Positions 1 to 6,333 of a stretch of DNA of 15,489 nt are shown here, piece after piece. Position 1 is the stretch's first letter. Every line of letters begins with the position of its first letter. This DNA is from Dehalococcoidia bacterium LH_S1 (GTDB taxonomy: Bacteria > Chloroflexota > Dehalococcoidia > SZUA-161 > SpSt-899): NCBI GenBank assembly GCA_023660035.1, contig JAGXOF010000015.1, forward strand, positions 1 through 15,489. The letters are read 5' to 3'. The notes under the pieces are model-generated. The model did not search any database. It worked only from the letters and a program-made list of their open reading frames with translations, and had not been told where the DNA came from. Made by a program: the position numbers and the translations under genes.

Positions 1-78
1 AAACCTTTCTATCTCCGGGTTATCCTTAGGGGTTCTGACCCTTGAGAAGTATCTCAGCCTCCGCATCGTGGGGATCAG
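1..78 (-). pseudogene. Transposase fragment (integrase core, C-terminal part)
   Basis: Read leftward on the minus strand, an open frame runs from just after a TGA at 81-79 to the window edge. It encodes a peptide containing YFSRVRTPKDNPEIERF. This resembles the stretch around the catalytic glutamate of the DDE integrase core of IS3/IS481-like transposases, where a DN-P-x-x-ERF pattern precedes the rest of the C-terminal domain. The part that should hold the two catalytic aspartates would lie to the right, but that DNA carries the arsR-type promoter and gene instead. If real, the transposase is therefore truncated at its N terminus. The call rests on about 17 residues and motif memory only; it could be chance. 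Confidence 0.4.
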
Positions 79-91
79 TCAGCACATAGAT

Positions 92-120
92 TTGACAAGA
101 AGGCTTACGTATGATATGCT
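92..120 (+). promoter_or_regulatory. Sigma-70-type promoter of the arsR-mvhDGA operon
   Basis: A perfect -35 box TTGACA (92-97) is followed by a 17-base spacer and the -10-like box TATGCT (115-120), which matches TATAAT at 4 of 6 positions. TG at 112-113, one base before the -10 box, makes it an extended -10. Transcription would start near 126-128, so the ATG at 111 would lie upstream of the transcript. This supports the ATG at 156 as the true start of the regulator. Confidence 0.6.
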
Positions 121-122
121 GT

Positions 123-132
123 ATGCATGCAT
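123..132. promoter_or_regulatory. Palindrome at the predicted transcription start, possible ArsR operator
   Basis: ATGCATGCAT is a perfect 10-base palindrome lying right after the -10 box, over the expected +1. It sits inside a wider outer repeat, ATATGC (114-119) and GCATAT (135-140). ArsR-family repressors usually bind short inverted repeats overlapping their own promoters, so autoregulation is likely. The site is inferred from position and symmetry only. Confidence 0.4.
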
Positions 133-155
133 GCGCATATAAGGGATTATTTATC

Positions 156-560
156 ATGTTTGACAAATGGAAAGTGTTCAAAGCCCTCTCCGAGGAAACG
201 AGGATGAGGATTATGGGAGTACTCCTTCAGCGCGAATGTTCAGTATGTGAAGTGGCACAGTCACTGAGCATATCCCAAACAAGAGCCTCCCGCGGGTTAA
301 CCGCTCTCCATAACGCAGGACTATCCAAGACAAGACGGGATGGGCTATGGGTATTGCATTCTATAGATAAAGATAACGTTGATAAATCCTGCCCCGGGTT
401 CCTGAGTCTCCTTGATAATTGCCTGAAGGATGAAGAAATCTGCGCCCTTGACCGGGAAAGACTGCGACACGCAGTACGGGAAAGCCCCTGCAGCTATATC
501 CTAGAGTACTCGACAGACGGGGACCAAGCATACTCTTGTGGAAGTGACAGCCTCGGCTAA
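156..560 (+). CDS. ArsR/SmtB-family winged-helix transcriptional regulator
   Basis: Small DNA-binding regulator of 134 residues. The winged helix-turn-helix spans roughly residues 5-75: a helix with KALSEETRMRIM, then the recognition region SLSISQTRASRGLTALHNAGL and a short wing ending in LWVLHSID. The segment ECSVCEV (residues 27-33) sits where the metal-sensing motif ELCVCDL of ArsR lies, but the first cysteine is shifted by one position. More cysteines follow in the C-terminal third (79, 89, 96, 112, 128). The ATG at 156 is chosen over the in-frame ATG at 111 because AAGGGA lies 9 bases upstream and because 111 precedes the predicted transcript start. It leads the mvhDGA operon, 36 bases before mvhD, so it probably controls hydrogenase expression in response to a metal or thiol/redox signal; the ligand is unknown. 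Confidence 0.85.
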   Translation: MFDKWKVFKALSEETRMRIMGVLLQRECSVCEVAQSLSISQTRASRGLTALHNAGLSKTRRDGLWVLHSIDKDNVDKSCPGFLSLLDNCLKDEEICALDRERLRHAVRESPCSYILEYSTDGDQAYSCGSDSLG

Positions 561-596
561 CCAGCCATAAATTTGAAACGCGAATAAGGAGGTGAG

Positions 597-1010
597 ATGA
601 ACCAGTTTGAACCGAAAATACTAGGGTTCTGCTGCAACTGGTGCTCTTACGCTGGTGCTGACCTCGCTGGTACCTCCCGAATGCAGCAAGTGCCCAATGT
701 GCGGATAATCAGGGTAATGTGTAGTGGTAGAGTCGACCCAACATTCATCATCAAAGCCTTCGAAGCGGGAGCTGACGGCGTGCTTATTGCCGGGTGCCAC
801 CCCGGGGATTGCCACTATATCGGAGGAAATTACAAAACAATCCGGCGCATCTCACTCCTCCATAACATGTTAGAACAACTTGGCATAGAGAAGGAACGGC
901 TCCGGTTGGAGTGGGTTTCAGCATCCGAGGGAGCAAAATTCGCCGGGATAGTCAACAATTTTACCGAAAGGCTTAAAGAGTTGGGCGCAAGCCCGGTTAA
1001 GGCCCAATAA
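597..1010 (+). CDS. mvhD: MvhD-type [2Fe-2S] electron-transfer subunit (hydrogenase iron-sulfur subunit)
   Basis: Delta subunit of the F420-non-reducing (methyl viologen-reducing) hydrogenase, which carries electrons from the hydrogenase small subunit to a flavoprotein partner such as HdrA. At 137 residues it has the family's usual length and is a single domain. The cysteine pattern is complete: C12, C13 and C16 in GFCCNWCSY, C42 in VMCSGRVD, and C67 and C72 in AGCHPGDCHY. Together they bind one [2Fe-2S] cluster. Its Shine-Dalgarno sequence AAGGAGGTGA at 586-595 closely matches the complement of the 16S rRNA 3' end. It is followed 21 bases later by mvhG, giving the order D-G-A. No hdrA lies beside it, so its electron acceptor may be the flavoprotein at 3952-5751. 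Confidence 0.93.
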   Translation: MNQFEPKILGFCCNWCSYAGADLAGTSRMQQVPNVRIIRVMCSGRVDPTFIIKAFEAGADGVLIAGCHPGDCHYIGGNYKTIRRISLLHNMLEQLGIEKERLRLEWVSASEGAKFAGIVNNFTERLKELGASPVKAQ

Positions 1011-1031
1011 ATAAAAAGGAAAGGAGCGAAC

Positions 1032-2009
1032 ATGGCTAAGCCGAAGGTTGCTTTTTACTGGAATGCCTCATGCGGCGGGTGTGAGGAAACGGTGATTGAC
1101 CTGAATGAAGATATATTGAAGGTTGCAGACGCTGTCGACATAGTGCTATGGCCTGTCGCGCTGGATTTCAAGAGAAAGGATATCGAGGCCCTGGCCGATG
1201 GAGAGATAGCAGTCAGCTTCATCAACGGCTCCATAAGGCTGGAAGAACAGGAGAATATGGTAAAGCTCCTCACACAGAAGTCCGGTCTGGTGGTAGCCTT
1301 TGGTGCGTGTGCCCACATCGGAGGGATACCGGGACTGGGGAATTTCTGGAACCGGGAAACGATATTCGAGCGGGCTTATAAAGGAGTCCCGAGTGTTGAG
1401 AACCCTGAAGGGACATTGCCCCAGGAGAGAACAACAGTGGACGGCTGCGATCTCACTCTTTCGGAATTCTACGATACAGTCAAGACATTGAACCAAACAA
1501 TTGACGTGGATTATTACCTCCCGGGATGCCCCCCACCACCCGATCTCGTCATGAATGCTGTAAACGCGATTCTCCAGGGGGATTTGCCCGAGAAGGGGGC
1601 AGTACTTGCCCCTGCCAAAGCTCTGTGCGATACGTGCCCGAGAAGGGACTCAAAGCCAGAGAAAATATCGATTTCAGAGGTAAAGAGGCCATGGGAAATC
1701 AAGATGGACCCCGAGACGTGCTTCCTGGTACAGGGGGTAATCTGCCTCGGTCCCGCCACCCGCTCAGGTTGCGGTGAGACATGCATCAGAGCCAACATGC
1801 CCTGCAGAGGATGCTTTGGGCCGGTAGACGGGGTTGCCGATCAGGGCGCCAGAGCCCTCTCGGCGATAGCCTCCATACTTGGGCTTGAGGGCGAGGAAAA
1901 CATGTCAGAGGAAGAGACCCAGAAACTGGTCGATCAAATCGTAGACCCCGCTGGGACATTCTACAGGTTCGGTCTCCCAGCTTCTCTACTCCGAAGAAAG
2001 AAAATGTAG
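1032..2009 (+). CDS. mvhG: [NiFe] hydrogenase small subunit, MvhG-type (group 3c)
   Basis: Iron-sulfur subunit of a cytoplasmic hydrogenase, carrying electrons away from the NiFe site. The 325-residue protein starts directly with the catalytic-domain fold (KVAFYWNASCGGCEE) and has no Tat signal peptide, so the enzyme is cytoplasmic. Proximal-cluster ligands are visible as C14 and C17 (CGGC), the cysteine of FGACAHIGG, and that of LPGCPPPPD. The C-terminal half holds further cysteines in CDTC, VQGVICLGP, SGCGETC and MPCRGCFGP, fitting the other two Fe-S clusters of the Mvh/Frh-type small subunit. AAGGAG lies 5 bases before the ATG. The gene sits between mvhD and mvhA, with 21- and 29-base gaps. 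Identification as a group 3 small subunit is firm; the 3c subgroup rests on the operon. Confidence 0.93.
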   Translation: MAKPKVAFYWNASCGGCEETVIDLNEDILKVADAVDIVLWPVALDFKRKDIEALADGEIAVSFINGSIRLEEQENMVKLLTQKSGLVVAFGACAHIGGIPGLGNFWNRETIFERAYKGVPSVENPEGTLPQERTTVDGCDLTLSEFYDTVKTLNQTIDVDYYLPGCPPPPDLVMNAVNAILQGDLPEKGAVLAPAKALCDTCPRRDSKPEKISISEVKRPWEIKMDPETCFLVQGVICLGPATRSGCGETCIRANMPCRGCFGPVDGVADQGARALSAIASILGLEGEENMSEEETQKLVDQIVDPAGTFYRFGLPASLLRRKKM

Positions 2010-2038
2010 CAACTCGTAACTGACAGCACAAGGAGGAG

Positions 2039-3508
2039 ATGGTGAAACAGATAACCGTAGATCCGATTACCAGACTTGAGGGACACGGCAAAATAGAGAT
2101 CTTCCTCAATGATGAGGGAGAGGTCCATCAAGCTTATCTCCAGGTCCCCGAGCTTCGGGGGTTCGAAAAGTTCTCTGAGGGAAGACCGGCAGAGGAGATG
2201 CCCAGGATCACCACTATGATCTGCGGGGTCTGTCCCACTGCCCATCACATGGCAGCCACCAAGGCTCTCGATGACCTATGGAAGGTTGAACCAACCTCAA
2301 CGGCTAAGAAGATTAGACGGCTGATGTACAACGCCTTTCAGGCGGAAGACCATCTGCTCCACTTCTTCTTCCTCGGAGGCCCTGATTTCATCGTAGGCCC
2401 GACGGCGCCGGCCGCGGAAAGGAATATCCTTGGAGTTGTCGGCAAAGTCGGAACAGAGGCCGCCGGTAAAGTAATAGAGGCCAGAAAGAGGCTTCGAAAT
2501 GTGCTGAGGATAATCGGTGGAAAGCCGGTCATGCCAACCTGCGGCCTTCCCGGTGGCGTGTCAAAGGCGATTACCGAGGACGAGAGGAAGACCCTTATAG
2601 AGGCAGGGGAATACGCGGTAGACTTTTGTCAATTCGCCCTTAAGGCCTTTGACGACATTGTGCTGAACAACAAGGAATATGTCGATCTTATAACAGGTAA
2701 CACCTTTACCCACAGGACCTACTACATGGGACTGGTGGATGAAAACAATAAGGTGGACTTCTACGACGGAATGATCAGAGTGGTGGATCCCAACGGTAAG
2801 GAGTTCGCCAAGTTCAAACCGCAGGACTACCTTGATCACGTCAGAGAGCACGTCGAGCCGTGGAGTTACGTCAAATTCTGTTATCTCAAGGATGTGGGAT
2901 GGAATGGTTTTACCGATGGGGAAAATAGCGGGGTTTACAGAGTAGCACCGCTCGCCCGACTTAATGCAGCGGATGGGATGCCAACGCCACTTGCCCAGGA
3001 GTACTACAACAAGATGTACGAGACCCTGGGCGGCAAGCCGGTCCATCATACACTGGCCTACCACTGGGCCCGCTTGATTGAGGCGCTTTCCGCTTCGGAG
3101 CAGGTGCTGGACCTCGCCCGCGACCCCGAGCTAACATCGGATGCCACCATTAACCTGCCAACCGCAACTCCGAAGGAAGGCGTTGGTGTGGTTGAAGCTC
3201 CCAGAGGGACCCTGTTCCATCATTATCAGACGGATGAGAAGGGTATCCTTACCAATGTAAACTTGATCGTGGCTACAACCAACAACGCCGCTCCTATAAA
3301 CATGTCGATCGAGAAAGCCGCCAGATCGCTTATCCATAACGGCGAGGTTAATGACGGACTTCTCAACATGGTCGAGATGGGTTTCAGGGCTTACGACCCG
3401 TGCCATGCCTGCGCAACCCATAACTTGCCAGGGGAAACGCCACTGGAGGTCACAGTCCGGGATTCCCAGGGCAATGAAATCAGAAAGCTGACCAGGAACC
3501 TCGGTTAA
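2039..3508 (+). CDS. mvhA: [NiFe] hydrogenase large subunit, MvhA-type (group 3c)
   Basis: Catalytic subunit that splits or forms H2 at a NiFe(CN)2CO centre. The 489-residue protein begins with the typical VDPITRLEGHGKI. The N-terminal nickel motif is ICGVCPTAHH, with C62 and C65; the residue before it is Met60 where many relatives have Arg. The C-terminal motif is DPCHACATH, with C455, C458 and H461. A 28-residue tail follows H461, as expected for a precursor cleaved after that histidine by a maturation protease; one is encoded at 13274-13744. No selenocysteine codon is seen at the nickel ligands. Start choice is open: AGGAGG at 2031-2036 is only 2 bases from the ATG at 2039 but 5 bases from an in-frame GTG at 2042. 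Confidence 0.95.
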   Translation: MVKQITVDPITRLEGHGKIEIFLNDEGEVHQAYLQVPELRGFEKFSEGRPAEEMPRITTMICGVCPTAHHMAATKALDDLWKVEPTSTAKKIRRLMYNAFQAEDHLLHFFFLGGPDFIVGPTAPAAERNILGVVGKVGTEAAGKVIEARKRLRNVLRIIGGKPVMPTCGLPGGVSKAITEDERKTLIEAGEYAVDFCQFALKAFDDIVLNNKEYVDLITGNTFTHRTYYMGLVDENNKVDFYDGMIRVVDPNGKEFAKFKPQDYLDHVREHVEPWSYVKFCYLKDVGWNGFTDGENSGVYRVAPLARLNAADGMPTPLAQEYYNKMYETLGGKPVHHTLAYHWARLIEALSASEQVLDLARDPELTSDATINLPTATPKEGVGVVEAPRGTLFHHYQTDEKGILTNVNLIVATTNNAAPINMSIEKAARSLIHNGEVNDGLLNMVEMGFRAYDPCHACATHNLPGETPLEVTVRDSQGNEIRKLTRNLG

Positions 3509-3520
3509 AACCGGGGTTCC
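3495..3520 (+). terminator. 10-bp hairpin overlapping the mvhA stop codon
   Basis: GGAACCTCGG (3495-3504) pairs with CCGGGGTTCC (3511-3520) over ten base pairs including one U-G wobble. The 6-base loop contains the TAA stop codon (3506-3508). There is no following T-run, so it is not a classic intrinsic terminator. It could mark the mRNA 3' end, protect it from exonucleases, or pause transcription after the hydrogenase genes. Confidence 0.45.
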
Positions 3521-3530
3521 ATCAAAGTCA

Positions 3531-3560
3531 TTGCTAACCCGCCAAAGGCGGGTGAAGCAA
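3531..3560 (+). terminator. Second hairpin after mvhA
   Basis: ACCCGCC (3537-3543) and GGCGGGT (3547-3553) form a perfect 7-bp stem with an AAA loop. TTGC (3531-3534) and GCAA (3557-3560) can extend it across a small internal loop. No T-run follows. With the hairpin just upstream it is a plausible transcription end or mRNA-stability element between the hydrogenase operon and the flavoprotein gene. Confidence 0.4.
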
Positions 3561-3612
3561 TATCAATGATGGGGCACCGGGAGCTGACACACCTGTCGGA
3601 AGTGGACCGGGG

Positions 3613-3642
3613 TTAGAGATTCTGAATTAAATTCAGGATGAC
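3613..3642. repeat. Dispersed-repeat-like palindrome
   Basis: CTGAATT (3622-3628) and AATTCAG (3630-3636) are perfect inverted repeats around a central A, flanked by TTAGAGATT and GATGACA. The reverse complement reads TGTCATCCTGAATTT..., which resembles the short CCTGAA...TTCAG intergenic repeats common in many bacterial genomes. One copy is present in this window, so repeat status rests on recall of the pattern. Confidence 0.5.
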
Positions 3643-3951
3643 ATAGTATGGGAGAGCGATACTCTCATTATGGCTTTTGTTGCCCTCGTTGTGGGCATCA
3701 ATAAGACTGCGTGGACGTGGCTGCACAAGCTTTGCTGCGCTATGGTGAGGCCTGGTCGGGATCGGCTCTCTGGCCTGATCAGAGCAGACGTGGCGAACTC
3801 TTTTATGGGTTGGTGCAACACGCAGTTGCCATAGAACCAGTTATTGCAAAACAGCTTCAGTGCAGAACCGCAAGTTCATAGAGTTAGTGTATAACAGGAA
3901 CATCAGTCAAGTACATACCCCTAAAAACGAAATGCTCGGTGAGGAGTCACA

Positions 3952-5751
3952 ATGAATTCTCAAGCGCAGATCAAAGAAGTGATTGACCAGGCTAGCGGAA
4001 AGGTATACCTGCCTCCCTGCCAGATAGCCTGTCCAGTCGGGGAGGATATCCAGCGAACAAACACCATGATATCAATGCTTCCCCCGAATCCCGAGGAGGC
4101 CAAAGGCCTGATACAGGAGATAGGGGATGAGATTTACGGAAAAAATCCCCTGTTCACAGTCTGTGGTTACATCTGTGGCCTTTGTGAGAATGAGTGTAAC
4201 TACAGGGACCACACAGGCTCTATAAGACGAACAAGACTCAAGCGCTTTCTTACTGATTATTACCTGCCATACCTGGACCAGAAGCCAGCGTTCGCACCTC
4301 CTACCAAAGAAAAGGTAGCTGTCATCGGTGGTGGTCCTGGAGGATTGATGTGTGCATATATGCTGAGTAAGCAAGGCTATGCAGTGACAATCCTCGAGAG
4401 AGGGAACCGGCTTGGAGGGGCCCTTAGATACATTCCTCTCTACCGCCTTCCTGAAGAGGTTACGGACAGAACGATAAATAACCTGGTCCGAATCGCCAAT
4501 ATAGGAGTTCAGTTCGGGGTAACAATGGGCGATGGAGGGAAAACGCTCGCTGACCTCAAGAGCGAAGGCTACCAGGCGGTATTCGTCGCCACAGGGACCC
4601 ACCTCCCCCGTCCGCTCACCTTCGGCAGGGAAAAAGTCGAAGGAACAGACATGGAAGGGGTCATGTTTGGATTGAGCCTCCTTCAAGAAGTCAATCAGGG
4701 TCTTGTCTCTCCTGACCTGTTTCAGGGCAAGCAGGTAATTGTCGTCGGAGGTGGCAACGTAGCCTTCGACGCAGCCAGGACCGCGCGAAGGCTAGGCGGT
4801 AATGTTCAGGTTGTGTGCCTCGAATGCGAGGACAAATCATCCAAAGATGCTATCCCCGCCGATGAAGAAGAGATAGAAGGTGCCACTGAGGAGGGAATCA
4901 GCATATATTATTCACGCGGGGTCAGGGAAATAGTCGGCGAAAACGGGAAATTTAAGGCGATAAAGTCACCACGATGCACATCGGTATTCGATGAGAGCGG
5001 ATTCAATCCTCAGTTCGATGAAAGCGATGAAATATACATAGAAGGCGATGTTCTCCTGGTCACCATCGGGCAAGGGCCGGAACGGGGATTCTTCCAACAG
5101 GAAGACTTGCTAAACAAGCGCGGAAGGCTGGACGTTGATCAGACCACACTCATGAGCAATCGCAAAGAAGGAGTCTTTATCGGGGGTGACGTCAGGCGCG
5201 TTGGCTTCGCCGCTGATGCGATGCATGAGGGAACAACAGCAGCCGAGTCGATAGACCGGTATATCAAGGGAGTAGATCTCAAAGCGGACAGGGAGAAGGA
5301 ATATGAAAAGGCGGAGATCCCCCAATGTATGCGGTACAAGGCACAGCCGGAATTAAGATGGGTACCGGCAGGAGAGAGGCTAAACTTCCAGCCTTTTGAG
5401 GAGACATTCACATTACAAGAAGCCATTGAGGAAGCTCGCAGGTGTCTCGATTGCGGCCCCTGTGAAAGCTGTAAAGCATGTGTTAAGCTGGAGTTACAAT
5501 CCGAATTGCCCGAGGTCACAGTTAACGAAGACCTGTGTAGCGGATGCGGCGTTTGTGTTGCTGTCTGTCGACATGACGCTCCCAAGCTTGAGCAATCTGG
5601 CGAAGCCCTTAAGGCAATTATAGACGAAACTAAATGCAAGCGATGTGGATTGTGCGTAAGTGCATGCCCTTCCGGAGCTATAAATACCACAGATGAACTT
5701 ACAGAGTTTATAGATACGGTGACCAGTAGTGAGGCAGCTTTAATAAGCTAA
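3952..5751 (+). CDS. GltD/NfnB-like FAD- and NAD(P)-binding iron-sulfur flavoprotein with C-terminal ferredoxin domain
   Basis: Flavin electron-transfer protein of 599 residues. An N-terminal dihydropyrimidine-dehydrogenase/GltD-type Fe-S domain (about 15-105) has C23, C27, C71, C75, C78 and C82. FAD binds at residues 122-150 (VIGGGPGG), a second Rossmann motif VVGGGNVAFDAA lies at 264-275, and the closing FAD motif IGGD at 410-413. A cysteine-rich linker (C498, C501, C504, C507, C510) leads into two [4Fe-4S] motifs, C529/532/535/539 and C562/565/568/572. NfnB and GltD are about 450-490 residues long, so the tail is an extra ferredoxin module. GAGGAG sits 5 bases before the ATG. By position, upstream of the ferredoxin-MvhD fusion and MetV, it may play the part HdrA plays in other MvhD complexes. 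NAD(P) as the partner and flavin-based bifurcation are inferences. Confidence 0.85.
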   Translation: MNSQAQIKEVIDQASGKVYLPPCQIACPVGEDIQRTNTMISMLPPNPEEAKGLIQEIGDEIYGKNPLFTVCGYICGLCENECNYRDHTGSIRRTRLKRFLTDYYLPYLDQKPAFAPPTKEKVAVIGGGPGGLMCAYMLSKQGYAVTILERGNRLGGALRYIPLYRLPEEVTDRTINNLVRIANIGVQFGVTMGDGGKTLADLKSEGYQAVFVATGTHLPRPLTFGREKVEGTDMEGVMFGLSLLQEVNQGLVSPDLFQGKQVIVVGGGNVAFDAARTARRLGGNVQVVCLECEDKSSKDAIPADEEEIEGATEEGISIYYSRGVREIVGENGKFKAIKSPRCTSVFDESGFNPQFDESDEIYIEGDVLLVTIGQGPERGFFQQEDLLNKRGRLDVDQTTLMSNRKEGVFIGGDVRRVGFAADAMHEGTTAAESIDRYIKGVDLKADREKEYEKAEIPQCMRYKAQPELRWVPAGERLNFQPFEETFTLQEAIEEARRCLDCGPCESCKACVKLELQSELPEVTVNEDLCSGCGVCVAVCRHDAPKLEQSGEALKAIIDETKCKRCGLCVSACPSGAINTTDELTEFIDTVTSSEAALIS

Positions 5752-5782
5752 AAGGGGATATTGCCGTTACATGAAATATCAA

Positions 5783-5842
5783 CCTGCCCCACGGGGCGGG
5801 CGAATTCAGGCTCTCTTCGGGTGAGAGAGTTAGAGTGAGGTA
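5783..5842. repeat. Intergenic hairpins and degenerate dispersed repeat
   Basis: Between the flavoprotein and fmdB-like genes, CCTGCCC (5783-5789) and GGGCGGG (5794-5800) form a 7-bp stem with one wobble and a CACG loop. Next, CTCTC (5811-5815) pairs with GAGAG (5823-5827), followed by AGTTAGAGTGAGGT. This second part resembles a decayed copy of the common CTCTCC...GGAGAGGGTTAGGGTGAGG repeat found between genes in many genomes. The first hairpin could also stop or slow transcription after the flavoprotein gene, though no T-run follows. Confidence 0.45.
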
Positions 5843-5874
5843 AATTCTGCAGATGGCACAAAAGGGATAAGACG

Positions 5875-6093
5875 ATGCCCATATATGAATATGAGTGCCC
5901 GAATTGCAGGTTAAAATTTGAGCTGCTGCGAGCAATGAGCAAAGCAGATGTAGCAGCTACATGCCCAGAGTGTAGTACTGAGTCTCGAAGGATTCCCTCA
6001 GTATTCTGTGGGAATTCGGGAAATATACCCTCAGGGGGCGGCTCTTGCAGCACTTGCTCTTCCACTAACTGCAGTGCCTGCTCTTTCGGATAG
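5875..6093 (+). CDS. FmdB-family zinc ribbon protein
   Basis: A 72-residue protein starting MPIYEYECPNC, the signature opening of the FmdB/CxxC_CXXC_SSSS zinc-ribbon family. C8 and C11 with C30 and C33 form the zinc knuckles. A Gly/Ser-rich tail follows (SGGGS) with five extra cysteines (45, 58, 61, 66, 69), as in other family members. The family is named for an Fmd operon protein in a methylotroph; its molecular role is not established. AAAGGG lies 8 bases before the ATG. It sits between two redox-protein genes and may assist metal or Fe-S assembly or regulation there; that is a guess from context. Confidence 0.85.
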   Translation: MPIYEYECPNCRLKFELLRAMSKADVAATCPECSTESRRIPSVFCGNSGNIPSGGGSCSTCSSTNCSACSFG

Positions 6094-6096
6094 AAA

Positions 6097-6333
6097 ATGG
6101 AATCCGAGGAAACGCGCTTCATTTGCGAATGGTGCGGGAAAGAGGTAGATAACACCTCCGGGGAACCACCATGTGCTGTTCTCAAGGGCTGGGTTACGGT
6201 TTCCCAGTGGCACGGGCGGGGTGACGCTGAGCACTACACTTTCTGTTCGTTTGCCTGCCTCAGAGCCTGGGTGGATTCTCTAGTCCCGAAGATACCTAAC
6301 ATATTCCTAAAATCCTTTGACGAAGGAGACTAA
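6097..6333 (+). CDS. Small cysteine-rich zinc-finger-like protein, function unknown
   Basis: I do not recognise a named family. The 78-residue protein has CEWCGKEV near its N terminus (residues 10-17) and FCSFACLRAWV near residues 49-60, two CxxC/CxxxC knuckles resembling TRASH or MYM-type treble-clef metal-binding fingers. C26 and two histidines (39, 46) lie between them. It begins 3 bases after the fmdB-like stop codon without a strong Shine-Dalgarno site, and its stop codon directly abuts the next ATG (TAAATG). This suggests coupled translation with the ferredoxin-MvhD fusion. A role in metal delivery or complex assembly is possible but unproven. Confidence 0.75.
   Translation: MESEETRFICEWCGKEVDNTSGEPPCAVLKGWVTVSQWHGRGDAEHYTFCSFACLRAWVDSLVPKIPNIFLKSFDEGD

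Larger units (their letters stand above)
3509..3951. other. 443-base gene-free spacer between mvhA and the flavoprotein gene
   Basis: I see no credible coding frame here. The spacer holds the two hairpins after mvhA, a dispersed-repeat palindrome near 3622-3636, and a small inverted repeat GAGAG...CTCTC around 3652-3666. The 9-mer ACCGGGGTT occurs twice (3510-3518 and 3606-3614). A promoter for the downstream gene is expected in its second half, but no box pair is convincing; TATAAC at 3890-3895 is the best -10-like hexamer and lacks a clear -35 partner. The final part carries the Shine-Dalgarno GAGGAG (3941-3946) of the next gene. Confidence 0.55.

Noticed and set aside
111..155. Upstream in-frame ATG for the ArsR-type regulator
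   Set aside because: It lies before the predicted transcription start, has no Shine-Dalgarno site, and adds residues that match no ArsR N terminus; the ATG at 156 has AAGGGA at good spacing.
1146..1496. Long open frames on the minus strand within mvhG
   Set aside because: They lie wholly inside a clearly recognised hydrogenase gene, overlap each other, and show no domain pattern.
2561..3064. 167-codon minus-strand frame inside mvhA
   Set aside because: A shadow of the mvhA reading frame, with no recognisable motif or ribosome-binding site.
3408..3421. Selenocysteine version of the large subunit, as in some Mvh/Vhu-type enzymes
   Set aside because: All C-terminal nickel-ligand positions read as Cys codons and no in-frame TGA is present.
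3633..3821. Possible small minus-strand gene in the spacer after mvhA
   Set aside because: 62 codons with no motif or ribosome-binding site, overlapping the repeat palindrome.
3960..5740. Calling the flavoprotein HdrA
   Set aside because: The N-terminal cysteine pattern, GGGPGG and GGGNV motifs and order of domains follow GltD/NfnB rather than HdrA, whose typical sequence marks I do not see.
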